Assembly (NCBI GenBank): GCA_017539885.1
Contig: JAFYCC010000072.1
Span: 1 to 35,608 of the forward strand
Direction: 5' to 3'
Source of the DNA: Oscillospiraceae bacterium
Lineage (GTDB): Bacteria > Bacillota_A > Clostridia > Oscillospirales > Oscillospiraceae
DNA: 35,608 nt
Below are positions 14,813-23,440 of the stretch, piece by piece. The position numbers and the translations under genes are program-made. Position 1 is the stretch's first letter, and every line of letters starts with the position of its first letter. Under the pieces are notes generated by a model, which was not told the origin of the DNA, ran no database searches, and saw nothing but the letters and a program-made list of their open reading frames with translations.

Positions 14813-15736
14813 CTACATATGATCTTCGATCCACTGCAGCAGGAATTGATCTACGGCTTCCCTATCCAGTTCGTTGAGAATCTCGTGGCGGTCGTCCGGG
14901 AACAGCTTCAAGGTCACGTCCTGGATGCCTGTTTTCCGATAAATCTCCGCAACAGTTTCCGGCCCTTTGCCGAATTCGCCGACCGGGTCGTTCTGACCGG
15001 ATACGACGAGGATCGGCAGCTCCTTCGGGATCCTGTCCAGATTTGCCTGCTGCTGCGCATATCGCATGCCGCGGAACAGGTTGTTATATCCGTTTACAGT
15101 GAAGACGAACTGATTAAGCGGGTTTGCCTCATAGGCGTCTACTATTGCCTCGTCCTTCGTGAGCCAGTCGTTTTTCGTGCGTGCCGGCTTAAAAGAAGCA
15201 TTGTAAGAGCCGAGCGCCATGTTATTGACCAAGTCGCTGCGGTAGTGGCTTCCTTTCACCCGTCCAAGGAAACCGGTCAGACAGATTCCCATAGACAGAG
15301 TTGCCATCGGCTGATAGCCGGTCCCCATGATGATCGCGCCGGCCAGACCATCGCCGTGATCTTCGATGTACTGGCGCGCCAGGAAGGATCCCATGCTGTG
15401 ACCAAGCAGAAAATACGGCACGTCCGGATACTTCTCTCTCGTTGCTTCCCTAAGATGCTGCATATCACCGAGAACACAGGCGTTCCCGTCACGCTCGGCG
15501 AAAAAGCCTAGCTGAGATTCATCCTTTACGGACTTTCCATGTCCGAGATGATCATTGCCTACCACGTAAAAGCCCTGTGAGGCCATAAACGCTGCGAATC
15601 GGTCGTATCGGTCAATAAACTCCACCATGCCGTGTGCGATCTGCAGGACAGCGCGCACTTTCGTTTCCGGAACCCATTCGATCGCGTGTATCTGCGTCAG
15701 CCCGTCCCTGGACGGATAATAGAACTCCTGTTTCAT
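14813..15736 (-). CDS. Alpha/beta hydrolase, monoacylglycerol lipase / lysophospholipase type
   Basis: A 307-residue cytoplasmic serine hydrolase. The nucleophile is Ser114 in LLGHSMGS (GXSXG), the acid Asp250 in VSGQNDPVG and the base His284 in DDRHEIL. The HGMVEF oxyanion motif (35-40) and NDHLGHGKS (61-69) are the usual wording of the YtpA/PldB monoacylglycerol-lipase group. Probably hydrolyses lysophospholipids or monoglycerides; the true substrate is unknown. The ATG at 15736 follows a GGGAAGGAG site and gives the family N-terminus. The frame is open to 15859, but that stretch spans the promoter. Single gene with its own promoter and terminator. Confidence 0.88.
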   Translation of the reverse strand: MKQEFYYPSRDGLTQIHAIEWVPETKVRAVLQIAHGMVEFIDRYDRFAAFMASQGFYVVGNDHLGHGKSVKDESQLGFFAERDGNACVLGDMQHLREATREKYPDVPYFLLGHSMGSFLARQYIEDHGDGLAGAIIMGTGYQPMATLSMGICLTGFLGRVKGSHYRSDLVNNMALGSYNASFKPARTKNDWLTKDEAIVDAYEANPLNQFVFTVNGYNNLFRGMRYAQQQANLDRIPKELPILVVSGQNDPVGEFGKGPETVAEIYRKTGIQDVTLKLFPDDRHEILNELDREAVDQFLLQWIEDHM

Positions 15737-15806
15737 GTTCTCCTTCCCTTTCAAATCGAATTTTGAAACGTCGGCTCCGTTGTTTGAGGAATCTCTCCAT
15801 AAAGGA

Positions 15807-15835
15807 ATAATACCGTCAATCGAAGAAATCGTCAA
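15807..15835 (-). promoter_or_regulatory. Promoter of the lipase-like gene
   Basis: Minus strand: TTGACG (15830-15835), a 17-base spacer and TATTAT (15807-15812). It is divergent from the promoter of the ACT-domain gene 30 bases away. Confidence 0.65.
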
Positions 15836-15864
15836 CTGTCCAGGCCGATCCGTTTCCAACTCTA

Positions 15865-15893
15865 TTGCCTGCGCCCATGTTTTGCTGTATCAT
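15865..15893 (+). promoter_or_regulatory. Promoter of the ACT-domain gene
   Basis: TTGCCT (15865-15870), a 17-base spacer and TATCAT (15888-15893), giving a leader of roughly 75 bases. Confidence 0.5.
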
Positions 15894-15978
15894 TTTGTAG
15901 GATTCGCACCCACTCCGCGCAAATCATTGGCATTATCCGAAAATCTCGCTCATCTTCTTAACAGAAAGGATGTCAAAT

Positions 15979-16344
15979 TTGGAACTGAAAAGGCTGCCTC
16001 ACGATTTGAGTATCTGCAAAGTCGGGGAAATCACGCAAATTGATCTGAGTGCCGACTTCTGCTTTATCTGCAAGACAGACGAGGAACTGTCGCTGGTCTG
16101 CAGAACGCACGACGTTCCGAAAGAGACACTTGCTCGAGATGACGGCTGGAAAGGCTTTCGCATCTGCGGTGTGCTCGATTTCTCCCTGATCGGTATTCTT
16201 GCAAATCTGACCAGTATCCTTGCGCAGCAAGGAATCGGAGTATTTGCTGTTTCGACCTACAATACGGATTATATTCTTGTGAAGGCGGAAGACTTTGAAC
16301 GGGCATCGTCAGCGCTCGCCGCGAGCGGTTACGGCATGTCATAA
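15979..16344 (+). CDS. Small ACT-domain protein (ACT_7-like)
   Basis: A 121-residue protein with paired ACT-like folds, of the kind that binds amino acids. The C-terminal part FRICGVLDFSLIGILANLTSILAQQGIGVFAVSTYNTDYILVK (about 57-100) is the clear ACT stretch, and the N-terminal ELKRLPHDLSICKV is typical of the family. Proteins like this are often annotated as amino-acid-binding sensors of unknown partner. I prefer a TTG start at 15979, eight bases after AGAAAGGA. The ATG at 15970 directly abuts that site, leaving no spacing, and adds three residues. It stands alone between divergent and downstream promoters. Confidence 0.8.
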   Translation: MELKRLPHDLSICKVGEITQIDLSADFCFICKTDEELSLVCRTHDVPKETLARDDGWKGFRICGVLDFSLIGILANLTSILAQQGIGVFAVSTYNTDYILVKAEDFERASSALAASGYGMS

Positions 16345-16407
16345 TACTCTCCCCGGAAAGCCTTTTATTATTTTCCTGTGTTATTTATTTCCTGCCGGAT
16401 TTTTTAG

Positions 16408-16436
16408 ATGACAAAGCGCACCATTTCAGTTATAAT
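16408..16436 (+). promoter_or_regulatory. Promoter of the UGSC-like gene
   Basis: ATGACA (16408-16413), a 17-base spacer and a perfect TATAAT (16431-16436), with a leader of about 70 bases. Confidence 0.65.
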
Positions 16437-16514
16437 TAATATGCTTTTTTTGCTTTACCGATATAGGCGCAAAAAGCGAAAGGCGTTCCAGCCAACGTAG
16501 AAAGGGGTTTGCTT

Positions 16515-18332
16515 ATGCAAGACAAATTCGTTCTGAATGTCATCAATCCGCGCAATGAGATGCAGATTGCGCCATGGCAGGGTCTGACCGCGGAACGCGT
16601 GTCGACGCTCGACGGCAAGCGCATCGCACTTGTCTCCGAAAAGCCTGACGGCTGTCTGTATCTGGATCAGCTCCAGAAGGTTCTGCAGAAGAGACATCCG
16701 ACCGCGACTGTCGACATCATCACCGGCTTCGTCTTCTGGCCGCTGCGGATCCTCGAAACGCTGAAGACTTACGACACGTTTATTTACGGTGTGCGGAACA
16801 CTGCAGCGTTCAATACCGAGCCGGAGATCCGCTATGAGAAGGCCGGCATCCCCGGCGTGTTCCTCTGTGTAGGCGACAACCTCTACGGTCAGGCCAAGAG
16901 AAATACGATTGCCTTCGGCCTTCCCGGCCTGCGGATGATCAAACTGCCCACAGAGCGCTGGCCCGGTGAGGACGAAACAGAAAGCTTCGTCAAGCTTGCC
17001 GAGGATACCGTTGAGGAAGTAGAGAAAGCCCTGACCACGCCGCTGACCGAGGAGGAGAAGAACCCTGCGCCTCCCGTCTTCGATGTGGCGGACATGAGCT
17101 TCGAAGGCGCGGATTACGACGAGGCCTACGAGAAATTCCAGAACACTTTCTTCGAGAAAGGCTACACTGACGGCATCGCCGTCGCGGCCCCCACGCCTGA
17201 AGCAGTCAAAAAGATGCTTGCAGGCACGACCCGCGATCCCAAGGAAGTGCTCAAGGGAACAATGACTCCCGGCTACGGCATCGTAACCATTGAGAAGATC
17301 GCCGTCAATGCGGTAATGGCCGGCGCGAAGCCCGAATACCTGCCTGTGATCATCACCGCTGTGGAGATGCTGTGCGACGAGCATTTCTGCGCATTTCATG
17401 TCATCGCCACGGTCTGTGCCACGAGCCTGATGATTCACGTCAACGGACCGATTGCCAAGGAGATCGGCATGGAGTCCAGCTTCGGCTACCTTGGTCCCGG
17501 CAACCGTGCGAGCAGCACCATCGGCCGTGCCGTGAGCCTTTGCTGCATCAACATGGGCTGGATGAACTACCTCATCGACGGCGGCATGAAGGGCAATCCC
17601 TCCAGATTCTGCAACCTGACCTTCACCGAGAACGAAGAGCTCTCCCCCTGGGAGCCGTTCCGTACCACAATGGGCTTCTCGGTCGAGGACAGCGTCGTAC
17701 AGATCGACGAGATCCTGCACCTCGACGGTGATTGGCCGTTCGAGATTGCCAGGATGCCTTCCTGCACCTGGACCTACGGCTGGAAGAATGATCTCGACCG
17801 TCTGGCCGAGAGAGCCATCGGCACCCGTCCGACGACGCTCGAGAATGCGGTCAAGAAGGCTCACGACATTCACAAGATGTCCCTGAGCGACAACGATGCA
17901 GCTGTGAACGTGTATGCACTGATCAGCTCTCGCACCTACTACATTCTCATCTATCCCGGCCAGGCAAGAGAGCTTGCCGAGAAGGGCTACACTACAAGAG
18001 AGTCCGTTCTCGAATACATCCGCAATTCCTACAGGTATCCGTTTGACGAACTCACCGAGCGCTATCAGAAGGCCGTCGTGGAGCTGGCCAAGAGCGGCAA
18101 GGTCCCCGGCCTCACGCCCGACGACTGCAAAGCCGGCGGAACGATCCCCGTTGTCAATACAGACAAGATCGCTCTCATCGTCGCCGGCCCGCTGCAGGGT
18201 CAGACTGTCGGCATGACGAGCATGGGCGGCTACGGCGGCGTTCAGGTTCCCGTCCCGTTCGACGAGCCCCCTGCAAAACCGTGGTTCATGAAGAAGATCA
18301 CCGGCGCCACTCTCACCAAGGCCGGCAAGTAA
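16515..18332 (+). CDS. UGSC-like two-part protein of unknown function
   Basis: A soluble 605-residue protein in two parts. Residues about 30-175 resemble the UGSC domain: a beta strand ending GVRNTAAFN (92-100), then EKAGIPGVFLCV and an AFGLPGLRMIKLP strand. Where UGSC proteins carry Sec/Cys-Gly-Ser-Cys, this has RNTAAF, so the redox motif is lost. The second part (about 190-605) is a conserved domain I do not recognise. It contains HVNGP (308-312), LGPGNRASSTIGRA (326-339) and Cys-rich spots (CDEHFCAFH, SLCCIN). No membrane segment or signal peptide. ATG 16515 follows AAAGGGG; a TTG two codons earlier is less likely. It has its own promoter and terminator, ahead of four further metabolic genes. 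Confidence 0.6.
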   Translation: MQDKFVLNVINPRNEMQIAPWQGLTAERVSTLDGKRIALVSEKPDGCLYLDQLQKVLQKRHPTATVDIITGFVFWPLRILETLKTYDTFIYGVRNTAAFNTEPEIRYEKAGIPGVFLCVGDNLYGQAKRNTIAFGLPGLRMIKLPTERWPGEDETESFVKLAEDTVEEVEKALTTPLTEEEKNPAPPVFDVADMSFEGADYDEAYEKFQNTFFEKGYTDGIAVAAPTPEAVKKMLAGTTRDPKEVLKGTMTPGYGIVTIEKIAVNAVMAGAKPEYLPVIITAVEMLCDEHFCAFHVIATVCATSLMIHVNGPIAKEIGMESSFGYLGPGNRASSTIGRAVSLCCINMGWMNYLIDGGMKGNPSRFCNLTFTENEELSPWEPFRTTMGFSVEDSVVQIDEILHLDGDWPFEIARMPSCTWTYGWKNDLDRLAERAIGTRPTTLENAVKKAHDIHKMSLSDNDAAVNVYALISSRTYYILIYPGQARELAEKGYTTRESVLEYIRNSYRYPFDELTERYQKAVVELAKSGKVPGLTPDDCKAGGTIPVVNTDKIALIVAGPLQGQTVGMTSMGGYGGVQVPVPFDEPPAKPWFMKKITGATLTKAGK

Positions 18333-18349
18333 TCATTTGCATCTAGCTT

Positions 18350-18379
18350 AAGCGGCTGTCCTCCCGGGCAGCCGCTTTT
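18350..18379 (+). terminator. Terminator after the UGSC-like gene
   Basis: AAGCGGCTG (18350-18358) pairs with CAGCCGCTT (18369-18377) followed by TTTTG. It separates this gene from the next transcript. Confidence 0.75.
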
Positions 18380-18406
18380 GTTACCCAGCTCTAATACTCA
18401 AAATGT

Positions 18407-18435
18407 TTGCCATGCTATCCATTCCGTGATAATAT
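18407..18435 (+). promoter_or_regulatory. Promoter of the flavoprotein gene
   Basis: TTGCCA (18407-18412), a 17-base spacer and TAATAT (18430-18435), between the preceding terminator and the AGGAGGT of the flavoprotein gene. Confidence 0.5.
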
Positions 18436-18481
18436 GGATGTGTCCGTCGGAAACAAAAATGCATCGTCAGGAGGTACCTTT

Positions 18482-20020
18482 ATGACGAACATCGACCCCC
18501 GCTGGGGAGATTGGAAAAACGCGCCGCCTCCGGTGCCGGAGAGCGAGATCTGCGATACGATCGACTGTGATGTGGCGATAGCCGGTGCGGGAATTGCCGG
18601 CGTTACATGCGCGTTGCGCGCTTCGCAGAATGGTCTGAAAGTCGTCGTGCTTGAGAAAACGAGGAGCTGGAATGCGCGCGGAGGCAACATAGGCGTCGCG
18701 AACTCCGCGTTTATGCGCTCACAGGGCTATGAAAACGACCTGGAGCAGCTGGCGCGAGAATGGGTCAAGCGCTGCTGCGGACGCTGCGACGAAACAGTAC
18801 TCTGGCGTTTTCTGCTTGGCAGCGAACACGCTATGGACTGGCTCATCGATATCCTTACCTCGCCGGAATACGGCGTGCGCCCTGAGCTTCAGGCCTGCAT
18901 TTACAGGGGTGAGACCTACCGCGAGCAAATGGGCTCCCACCGTTTCTTCGACGGACCGATGGCGAAAAAAGGTTCCCGGGCCGGCTCGGCAGACGCCGTA
19001 TTCGCTATGTACACCGAATCGCTGAAACTGGGAGTTCGTTACCTGATGAACACGCCGGCGCAGCAGCTGGAGAAACGGGGCGGCCGCGTAACGGCTATCC
19101 TGGCCAGATCTGCGGACGGATACATACGCGTACGGGCTTCCAGAGGCGTCGTACTCGCGACCGGAGACATCGGCGGAAACCCGGAGATGTGCACCGATCT
19201 CGCGCCAATGGCTGCAAGCTGCAGCAGCAGCAGATATACTCCGCGAGGCGCCAACACCGGGGACGGACACCGCATGGGACTGTGGGCAGGAGGCGCCTTC
19301 GAAGACGGCCCCTTCCCCATTATCCTTCATCCGCAGGCGTACAGTCTGGCGAACTACTGTTTCCTGTTTGTCGACCGGCACGGAAAGCGGTTCATGAACG
19401 AAGACAACAACATTCAGGCCAAGAGCGTGGCGGTTCACCGCCTCGGCCAGGAATATGCGTGGTCTATCCTGGACGCCGACTGGGTAACGAAGATTCCCGC
19501 CTCTCTCCCCTACGGCGGCGGGATATTCTGGGGGCTGGATCACGCGCCCGGTGAGAGCGGCTTCTCCGAAGAGATGACAAAGCTGTATTTCTCTCTCTCG
19601 CAGCGCAGCGGCGGCTTCGCGCAGGCAGACACCCCGGAGGCACTCGCCGAACAGATGGGCGTACCAGCGCAGGATTTCGCTGCGACTCTGCGGGAATACA
19701 ACGAGATGTGCCGAAACGGGAAAGATCTGCAGTTCGGCAAGCGCAAAGAACTGCTCATGTCTCTGGATAAGCCGCCTTACATCGCGATAAAATTCGGTCC
19801 CTCTGTCCTGGCCGTCGTGGGCGGGCTGCGGGTGGACGGCCGCTGCGCCGTCCTTGACGTCCACGGTGAGGCGATTCCCGGTCTCTATGCCGCCGGAAAC
19901 GTCATGGGTGGACGCTACGGCGTCGATTACCCCATGGTCATTCCCGGCACCAGTCACGGCACAGCCCTCACCTTCGGCTGGCTCCTCGGGGAGGTCCTCG
20001 CCGGAAAGGAGATTCCGTAA
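18482..20020 (+). CDS. FAD-dependent oxidoreductase, fumarate/urocanate reductase family
   Basis: A 512-residue flavoprotein of the FAD_binding_2 family, which includes fumarate reductase flavoproteins, urocanate reductase and 3-ketosteroid dehydrogenases. These reduce or form an activated C=C bond. The dinucleotide fold starts VAIAGAGIAG (31-40) with Glu58 for the ribose, and the C-terminal FAD motif is GLYAAGN followed by PGTSHGTALTFGWLLGE. Unlike many anaerobic relatives it has no Tat/Sec signal, no haem motif (CXXCH) and no FMN-binding domain, so it is a cytoplasmic single-flavin enzyme. ATG 18482 follows AGGAGGT; the open frame upstream includes the promoter. Substrate unknown; the SDR, MmgE/PrpD and MoaF-like neighbours suggest a shared pathway. 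Confidence 0.85.
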   Translation: MTNIDPRWGDWKNAPPPVPESEICDTIDCDVAIAGAGIAGVTCALRASQNGLKVVVLEKTRSWNARGGNIGVANSAFMRSQGYENDLEQLAREWVKRCCGRCDETVLWRFLLGSEHAMDWLIDILTSPEYGVRPELQACIYRGETYREQMGSHRFFDGPMAKKGSRAGSADAVFAMYTESLKLGVRYLMNTPAQQLEKRGGRVTAILARSADGYIRVRASRGVVLATGDIGGNPEMCTDLAPMAASCSSSRYTPRGANTGDGHRMGLWAGGAFEDGPFPIILHPQAYSLANYCFLFVDRHGKRFMNEDNNIQAKSVAVHRLGQEYAWSILDADWVTKIPASLPYGGGIFWGLDHAPGESGFSEEMTKLYFSLSQRSGGFAQADTPEALAEQMGVPAQDFAATLREYNEMCRNGKDLQFGKRKELLMSLDKPPYIAIKFGPSVLAVVGGLRVDGRCAVLDVHGEAIPGLYAAGNVMGGRYGVDYPMVIPGTSHGTALTFGWLLGEVLAGKEIP

Positions 20021-20034
20021 CAGCGCGTCTGCAA

Positions 20035-20063
20035 TTGAAGTTTGTTATGCAGGCTGATAGAAT
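20035..20063 (+). promoter_or_regulatory. Possible internal promoter ahead of the SDR gene
   Basis: TTGAAG (20035-20040), a 17-base spacer and TAGAAT (20058-20063). It lies in the 74-base gap after the flavoprotein gene. Confidence 0.5.
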
Positions 20064-20094
20064 AGACACACAAATCGAAGAAAGAGGTGCTCTT

Positions 20095-21003
20095 ATGTTT
20101 GACATTTCCAACACCTGTCTGGAACGCGGCTGTCTCTCCGGTGAAGTCGCCGTCATCACCGGCTCGACCAGCAATGTCGGCAAGGGTTTCGCACAGGCTC
20201 TCGCCTGGGCCGGCGCGAAGGTTGTCGTCGTCGGGCGCAGCGAAGCGCGTGGCCTGGCCGTGGCGGACGAGATCAACGCTGACAACGGTCCGGATACCGC
20301 GATTTTTGTTCAGGCGGACGTCTCCTCCGAGGCTGACATCGCCCGTCTGAAGGAGCAGGCGATCGCGAAGTTCGGCAAGGTGGACATTCTCATCAATAAC
20401 GCGATGGACATGTCTCTCAATTTTTCTCTGCTCGAATCCACAGTAGAGGATCTGGACCGTGCTTACGGCATCTCCGCACGCGCCGTCATGCTCACTGTCC
20501 ATGCGTTCGTGCCCGACATGATCCGTCGCGGCCACGGAACAGTGACCTATTCCTCAACGCAGTTCCATTACGTTCCCGGAATGCTCGGCGGCAGCGTCTA
20601 CACCGCCGCCAAGGCAGCCGCCACTTCCGCGACCATGTCACTTGCCAACGAGGTGAAGGGCACGGGCGTGAACGTATTCTGCTTCTGTCCCGCCGGAGTC
20701 GGCCCCGTACGCCCGAATTCTGTGAAAGTCGTCACGGAAGAGATGAAGGCCATGCGTATGCCCGGCTTCCCCGGTCCTGTTCCGCCGGAGGCCAGCGGTG
20801 CTGCAATGGTCTGGATGCTGCTTCGTGCAGCGGAGATGCACGGCACCGGCACAAGGGTGGGCGACGTCCTCAAGGCAATGGACTACCCCTTCCCCTGCCC
20901 CGAGACGCTCAATGCCTGGGGCGGTATGCAGCCCCAGTATCTGCCGGATATGCCGCTGACGATGGTTTTCTGTCACATGGGGCACGGATTTCCTGAGAAG
21001 TGA
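20095..21003 (+). CDS. Short-chain dehydrogenase/reductase
   Basis: A 302-residue NAD(P)-dependent alcohol/ketone oxidoreductase. The cofactor glycine motif is TGSTSNVGKG (22-31), NNA sits at 101-103, and the catalytic Ser154, Tyr169 and Lys173 (YTAAK) are all present. The C-terminal end is about 50 residues longer than a minimal SDR and rich in Pro and aromatic residues, perhaps a substrate lid. ATG 20095 follows AAAGAGGTG; a start at 20035 would overlap the promoter-like sequence. The MmgE/PrpD gene starts 4 bases after its stop, so the two are coupled. Substrate unknown. Confidence 0.88.
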   Translation: MFDISNTCLERGCLSGEVAVITGSTSNVGKGFAQALAWAGAKVVVVGRSEARGLAVADEINADNGPDTAIFVQADVSSEADIARLKEQAIAKFGKVDILINNAMDMSLNFSLLESTVEDLDRAYGISARAVMLTVHAFVPDMIRRGHGTVTYSSTQFHYVPGMLGGSVYTAAKAAATSATMSLANEVKGTGVNVFCFCPAGVGPVRPNSVKVVTEEMKAMRMPGFPGPVPPEASGAAMVWMLLRAAEMHGTGTRVGDVLKAMDYPFPCPETLNAWGGMQPQYLPDMPLTMVFCHMGHGFPEK

Positions 21004-21007
21004 ACCT

Positions 21008-22429
21008 ATGACGCAGTTTTCTTCTGTACAGCTTACGCCACCGAACGGAACTGAGCTGCTATGCAAAAACCTGCTGGAAACTGGATTCAGCGACCTTAGC
21101 GAGGAGAATGTCGAGATCTTTCGGGATCGGCTTCTTGACATGACCGGATGCATTTTCGGCGGCGCCATCGTCAAGGAAGACGCGTTTCTGATAGATCTTG
21201 TGACACGCTGGGGCGGAGTCGCCGAAGCGCCTGTCTTCGCGCACGCAGCCAGGATCCCGGCCGTCAACGCAGTTGCCGTCAACAGCATTCTCGCAAGAGC
21301 CAATGATTTCGGCAATATGGTCAGTTTCATTCACGGTGAACGCATCGCCTCCCATTTTGGAGAGAGCCTGATCCCTATGAATCTGACCTTCGCGGACATC
21401 TACAAGACATCCGGCGAGGAATTCATCACGCGAAATGTCGCGGCGGAGGACGCAATGATCCGCGTTCTCTACACTCTGCCGGACCGCTGGCCGGTCGACA
21501 TGCAACTGGGTTCCTCCATCGCCGCTGCGCTCGCGGCAAGGATCTACGGACTTACGCCTGAGCAGACGAAAGCAGCGCTGAGTTTTGCCGCGACGAACAA
21601 CTCCGACCCTGGCAACGCCTATTTCGACTATTCGCAGGAATTCAAGCTTCACAACGGCGAATCGGCGCGTGTCGGTGTGCTGGCCTGTGAACTGGCCAAA
21701 AACGGCTGGCGAGGGTTGGAAGACCCGTTTTTCGGCCACTGGGGTCTGATCACGAATCATCTTAAGGACGGCCGCGTTCTCCCTGCTCTCTATGAAAAAG
21801 CATTCGAGGGCCTGGGCAAAGTCTACTTTACCGAGAGCAGCTTCAAACGCAGCCCCGGCGGCATTCCCACGACCGCCGCCGGCAATCTCGGCAAGGAGCT
21901 GCGAGCGAAAATCATTGAGAAATACGGGCGTCTCGATCCGGCACAGATCCGTCGCGTGCATGTATTCCGCTCTTCATCCATGCGCGACAACTATTACGCG
22001 CAGCCTTTCACGCTCCGCAACCATACCAACGCCCTGTTCTGCTATCGTTTCTCGGTCTGCTGCTGCCTGCTCAAAGGTGCCTGTACAGTCCGTGATGTAC
22101 AGACTGACACGATCCTCTCCGATCCTCAGCTGATCTCGCTGGCCGAGAACGCGACAATGGACGTGTATGACTGCGCGCCCGGGAGTCAGATGATGAAAGC
22201 CGTTGTGGACATGGCCGACGGCAGTTCGATCACATGTGAGACGGATTACATCGGTTCGATGTACGCCTACCCCTCGAAGGAATTTCTCCGCGAGAAATTC
22301 CTGGACCAGTTCCGCGCGTTCGGGCGTCTGCCGGAAAACGTCGGGCAGAAGATCATCGAACTTGCGGGCAGAGTCGAGCAGCTCGACGACATGCGCGAAT
22401 TCACTGAGCTTCTTGTTCTGAAAGCATAA
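21008..22429 (+). CDS. MmgE/PrpD family protein
   Basis: A 473-residue member of the family that includes 2-methylcitrate dehydratase, cis-aconitate decarboxylase and iminodisuccinate epimerase. These act on polycarboxylic acids without a metal or cofactor. Family landmarks are the helical domain with DFGNMVSFIHGE, SSIAAALAARIYGLTPEQTKAALSFA, the EFKLHNGESARVGVLA stretch, and an alpha/beta lid domain. The usual DD/H loop region is altered, so I do not assign a reaction. It starts 4 bases after the SDR stop. It lies with reductases rather than with citrate synthase or prpB, which argues against methylcitrate metabolism. Confidence 0.85.
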   Translation: MTQFSSVQLTPPNGTELLCKNLLETGFSDLSEENVEIFRDRLLDMTGCIFGGAIVKEDAFLIDLVTRWGGVAEAPVFAHAARIPAVNAVAVNSILARANDFGNMVSFIHGERIASHFGESLIPMNLTFADIYKTSGEEFITRNVAAEDAMIRVLYTLPDRWPVDMQLGSSIAAALAARIYGLTPEQTKAALSFAATNNSDPGNAYFDYSQEFKLHNGESARVGVLACELAKNGWRGLEDPFFGHWGLITNHLKDGRVLPALYEKAFEGLGKVYFTESSFKRSPGGIPTTAAGNLGKELRAKIIEKYGRLDPAQIRRVHVFRSSSMRDNYYAQPFTLRNHTNALFCYRFSVCCCLLKGACTVRDVQTDTILSDPQLISLAENATMDVYDCAPGSQMMKAVVDMADGSSITCETDYIGSMYAYPSKEFLREKFLDQFRAFGRLPENVGQKIIELAGRVEQLDDMREFTELLVLKA

Positions 22430-22465
22430 CACCATACAACTCTTATACAGAAAGGACGGTCCTCC

Positions 22466-23362
22466 ATGGATCTGGTTAAGAAATTTGCTCCGGGCGCAAT
22501 GAAGAAATCTATCAACCAGTACTGCCCGCCGCGGTGCTACGAACTTGCCGGGCAGAGCTTCCGCTTCGTCGTAGATACCGGTGAGGAGTGCGGGATCTAT
22601 AATCTGCGCTTCACCGGAAAGGACACGCTCGAGTGGACCAAAGGCGACGGTGATGCGAAGGCCGAGACTTATGAATGCCGCAAGTCCGACGATGACACCT
22701 ATCTGCTGACCTACAACATTTCCGGCAAGGAGCCCCGTGAGAACCACACCTGGGTCATCGACATGGAAAACGAGCTGGTGACTCTTCTGCGCTGCGCCAT
22801 GGGTGAGAATCCGCTCTGGTCCTATCTGGTCGACAGCCATTTCGGCTTCGGTTACATCGCGATCGAGGGCAAAGAGCACACGGACATCCGGCGTCACGGT
22901 TTTACGAACGACGTGACCGGCACCTGCGTCCGCTGGACCTACGGCTGCAACATGTCCACTGTGCACGTCTATTATGACCCGCACTGGTACCGTATCGGCT
23001 ACGGCAGCAACCGCACTCCCACCAAGGACCTTCCCGAGGGCATGCGGAAAATCCGCGAGATGATGGAGGAAATGCCCAGCAGCGATGAACAGGCCTATTA
23101 CGTCCGCATCAAGGAGGGCATGTATCTTGTGAGCGTCACGGAGCAGAACCTGGAAAAGCTGCTTGGCGAGCGCTTTGGTTTCCGCAGTGATACGCTCTGC
23201 TTTCTTGATAACTGGGATCGGATGTACAGTGTCGGCCGCGCCTTTGGAACGAAGACCATTAACGGCGTAGACCATGAGATGTTCATCATTATCGGCAAAT
23301 ACGGCTCTCCGGAAGAGGTCGAAGAGCGTTTTTTTACCGATCCGAACCCGTTTCTGACGTAA
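22466..23362 (+). CDS. MoaF-like lipocalin-fold protein
   Basis: A 298-residue protein with the repeated beta-barrel pattern of MoaF: FRFVVDTGEECGIYNLRFTGKDTLEW, then TYLLTYNIS, and a second half with RHGFTNDVTGTCVRWTYG and HVYYDPHWYRIGY. MoaF was named from the moaEF monoamine-metabolism genes of Klebsiella; its own activity is poorly known, and related folds bind or isomerise small aromatic ligands. Many aromatic residues line the predicted barrel. The ATG at 22466 follows AAAGGACGGTCCTCC, where the site sits in a small AGGAC/GTCCT palindrome. Last gene of the plus-strand cluster. Confidence 0.75.
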   Translation: MDLVKKFAPGAMKKSINQYCPPRCYELAGQSFRFVVDTGEECGIYNLRFTGKDTLEWTKGDGDAKAETYECRKSDDDTYLLTYNISGKEPRENHTWVIDMENELVTLLRCAMGENPLWSYLVDSHFGFGYIAIEGKEHTDIRRHGFTNDVTGTCVRWTYGCNMSTVHVYYDPHWYRIGYGSNRTPTKDLPEGMRKIREMMEEMPSSDEQAYYVRIKEGMYLVSVTEQNLEKLLGERFGFRSDTLCFLDNWDRMYSVGRAFGTKTINGVDHEMFIIIGKYGSPEEVEERFFTDPNPFLT

Positions 23363-23393
23363 CGGGATCGAACAGCTGAATCCGCAATGCAAC

Positions 23394-23429
23394 CGCAAAA
23401 CAGCCGCCCGTTCGGGCGGCTGTTTTGCG
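23394..23429. terminator. Bidirectional terminator between the MoaF-like and glycyl radical enzyme genes
   Basis: CGCAAAACAGCCGCCC (23394-23409) and GGGCGGCTGTTTTGCG (23414-23429) form a perfect 16-bp stem with a GTTC loop. The A/T parts of the arms give U-tracts on both strands. Confidence 0.85.
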
Positions 23430-23440
23430 CTGATCCTTAT

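Noticed and set aside
16455..17873. 472-residue open frame on the minus strand
   Set aside because: Antisense to the UGSC-like gene, which has a promoter, ribosome site and terminator in the right order.
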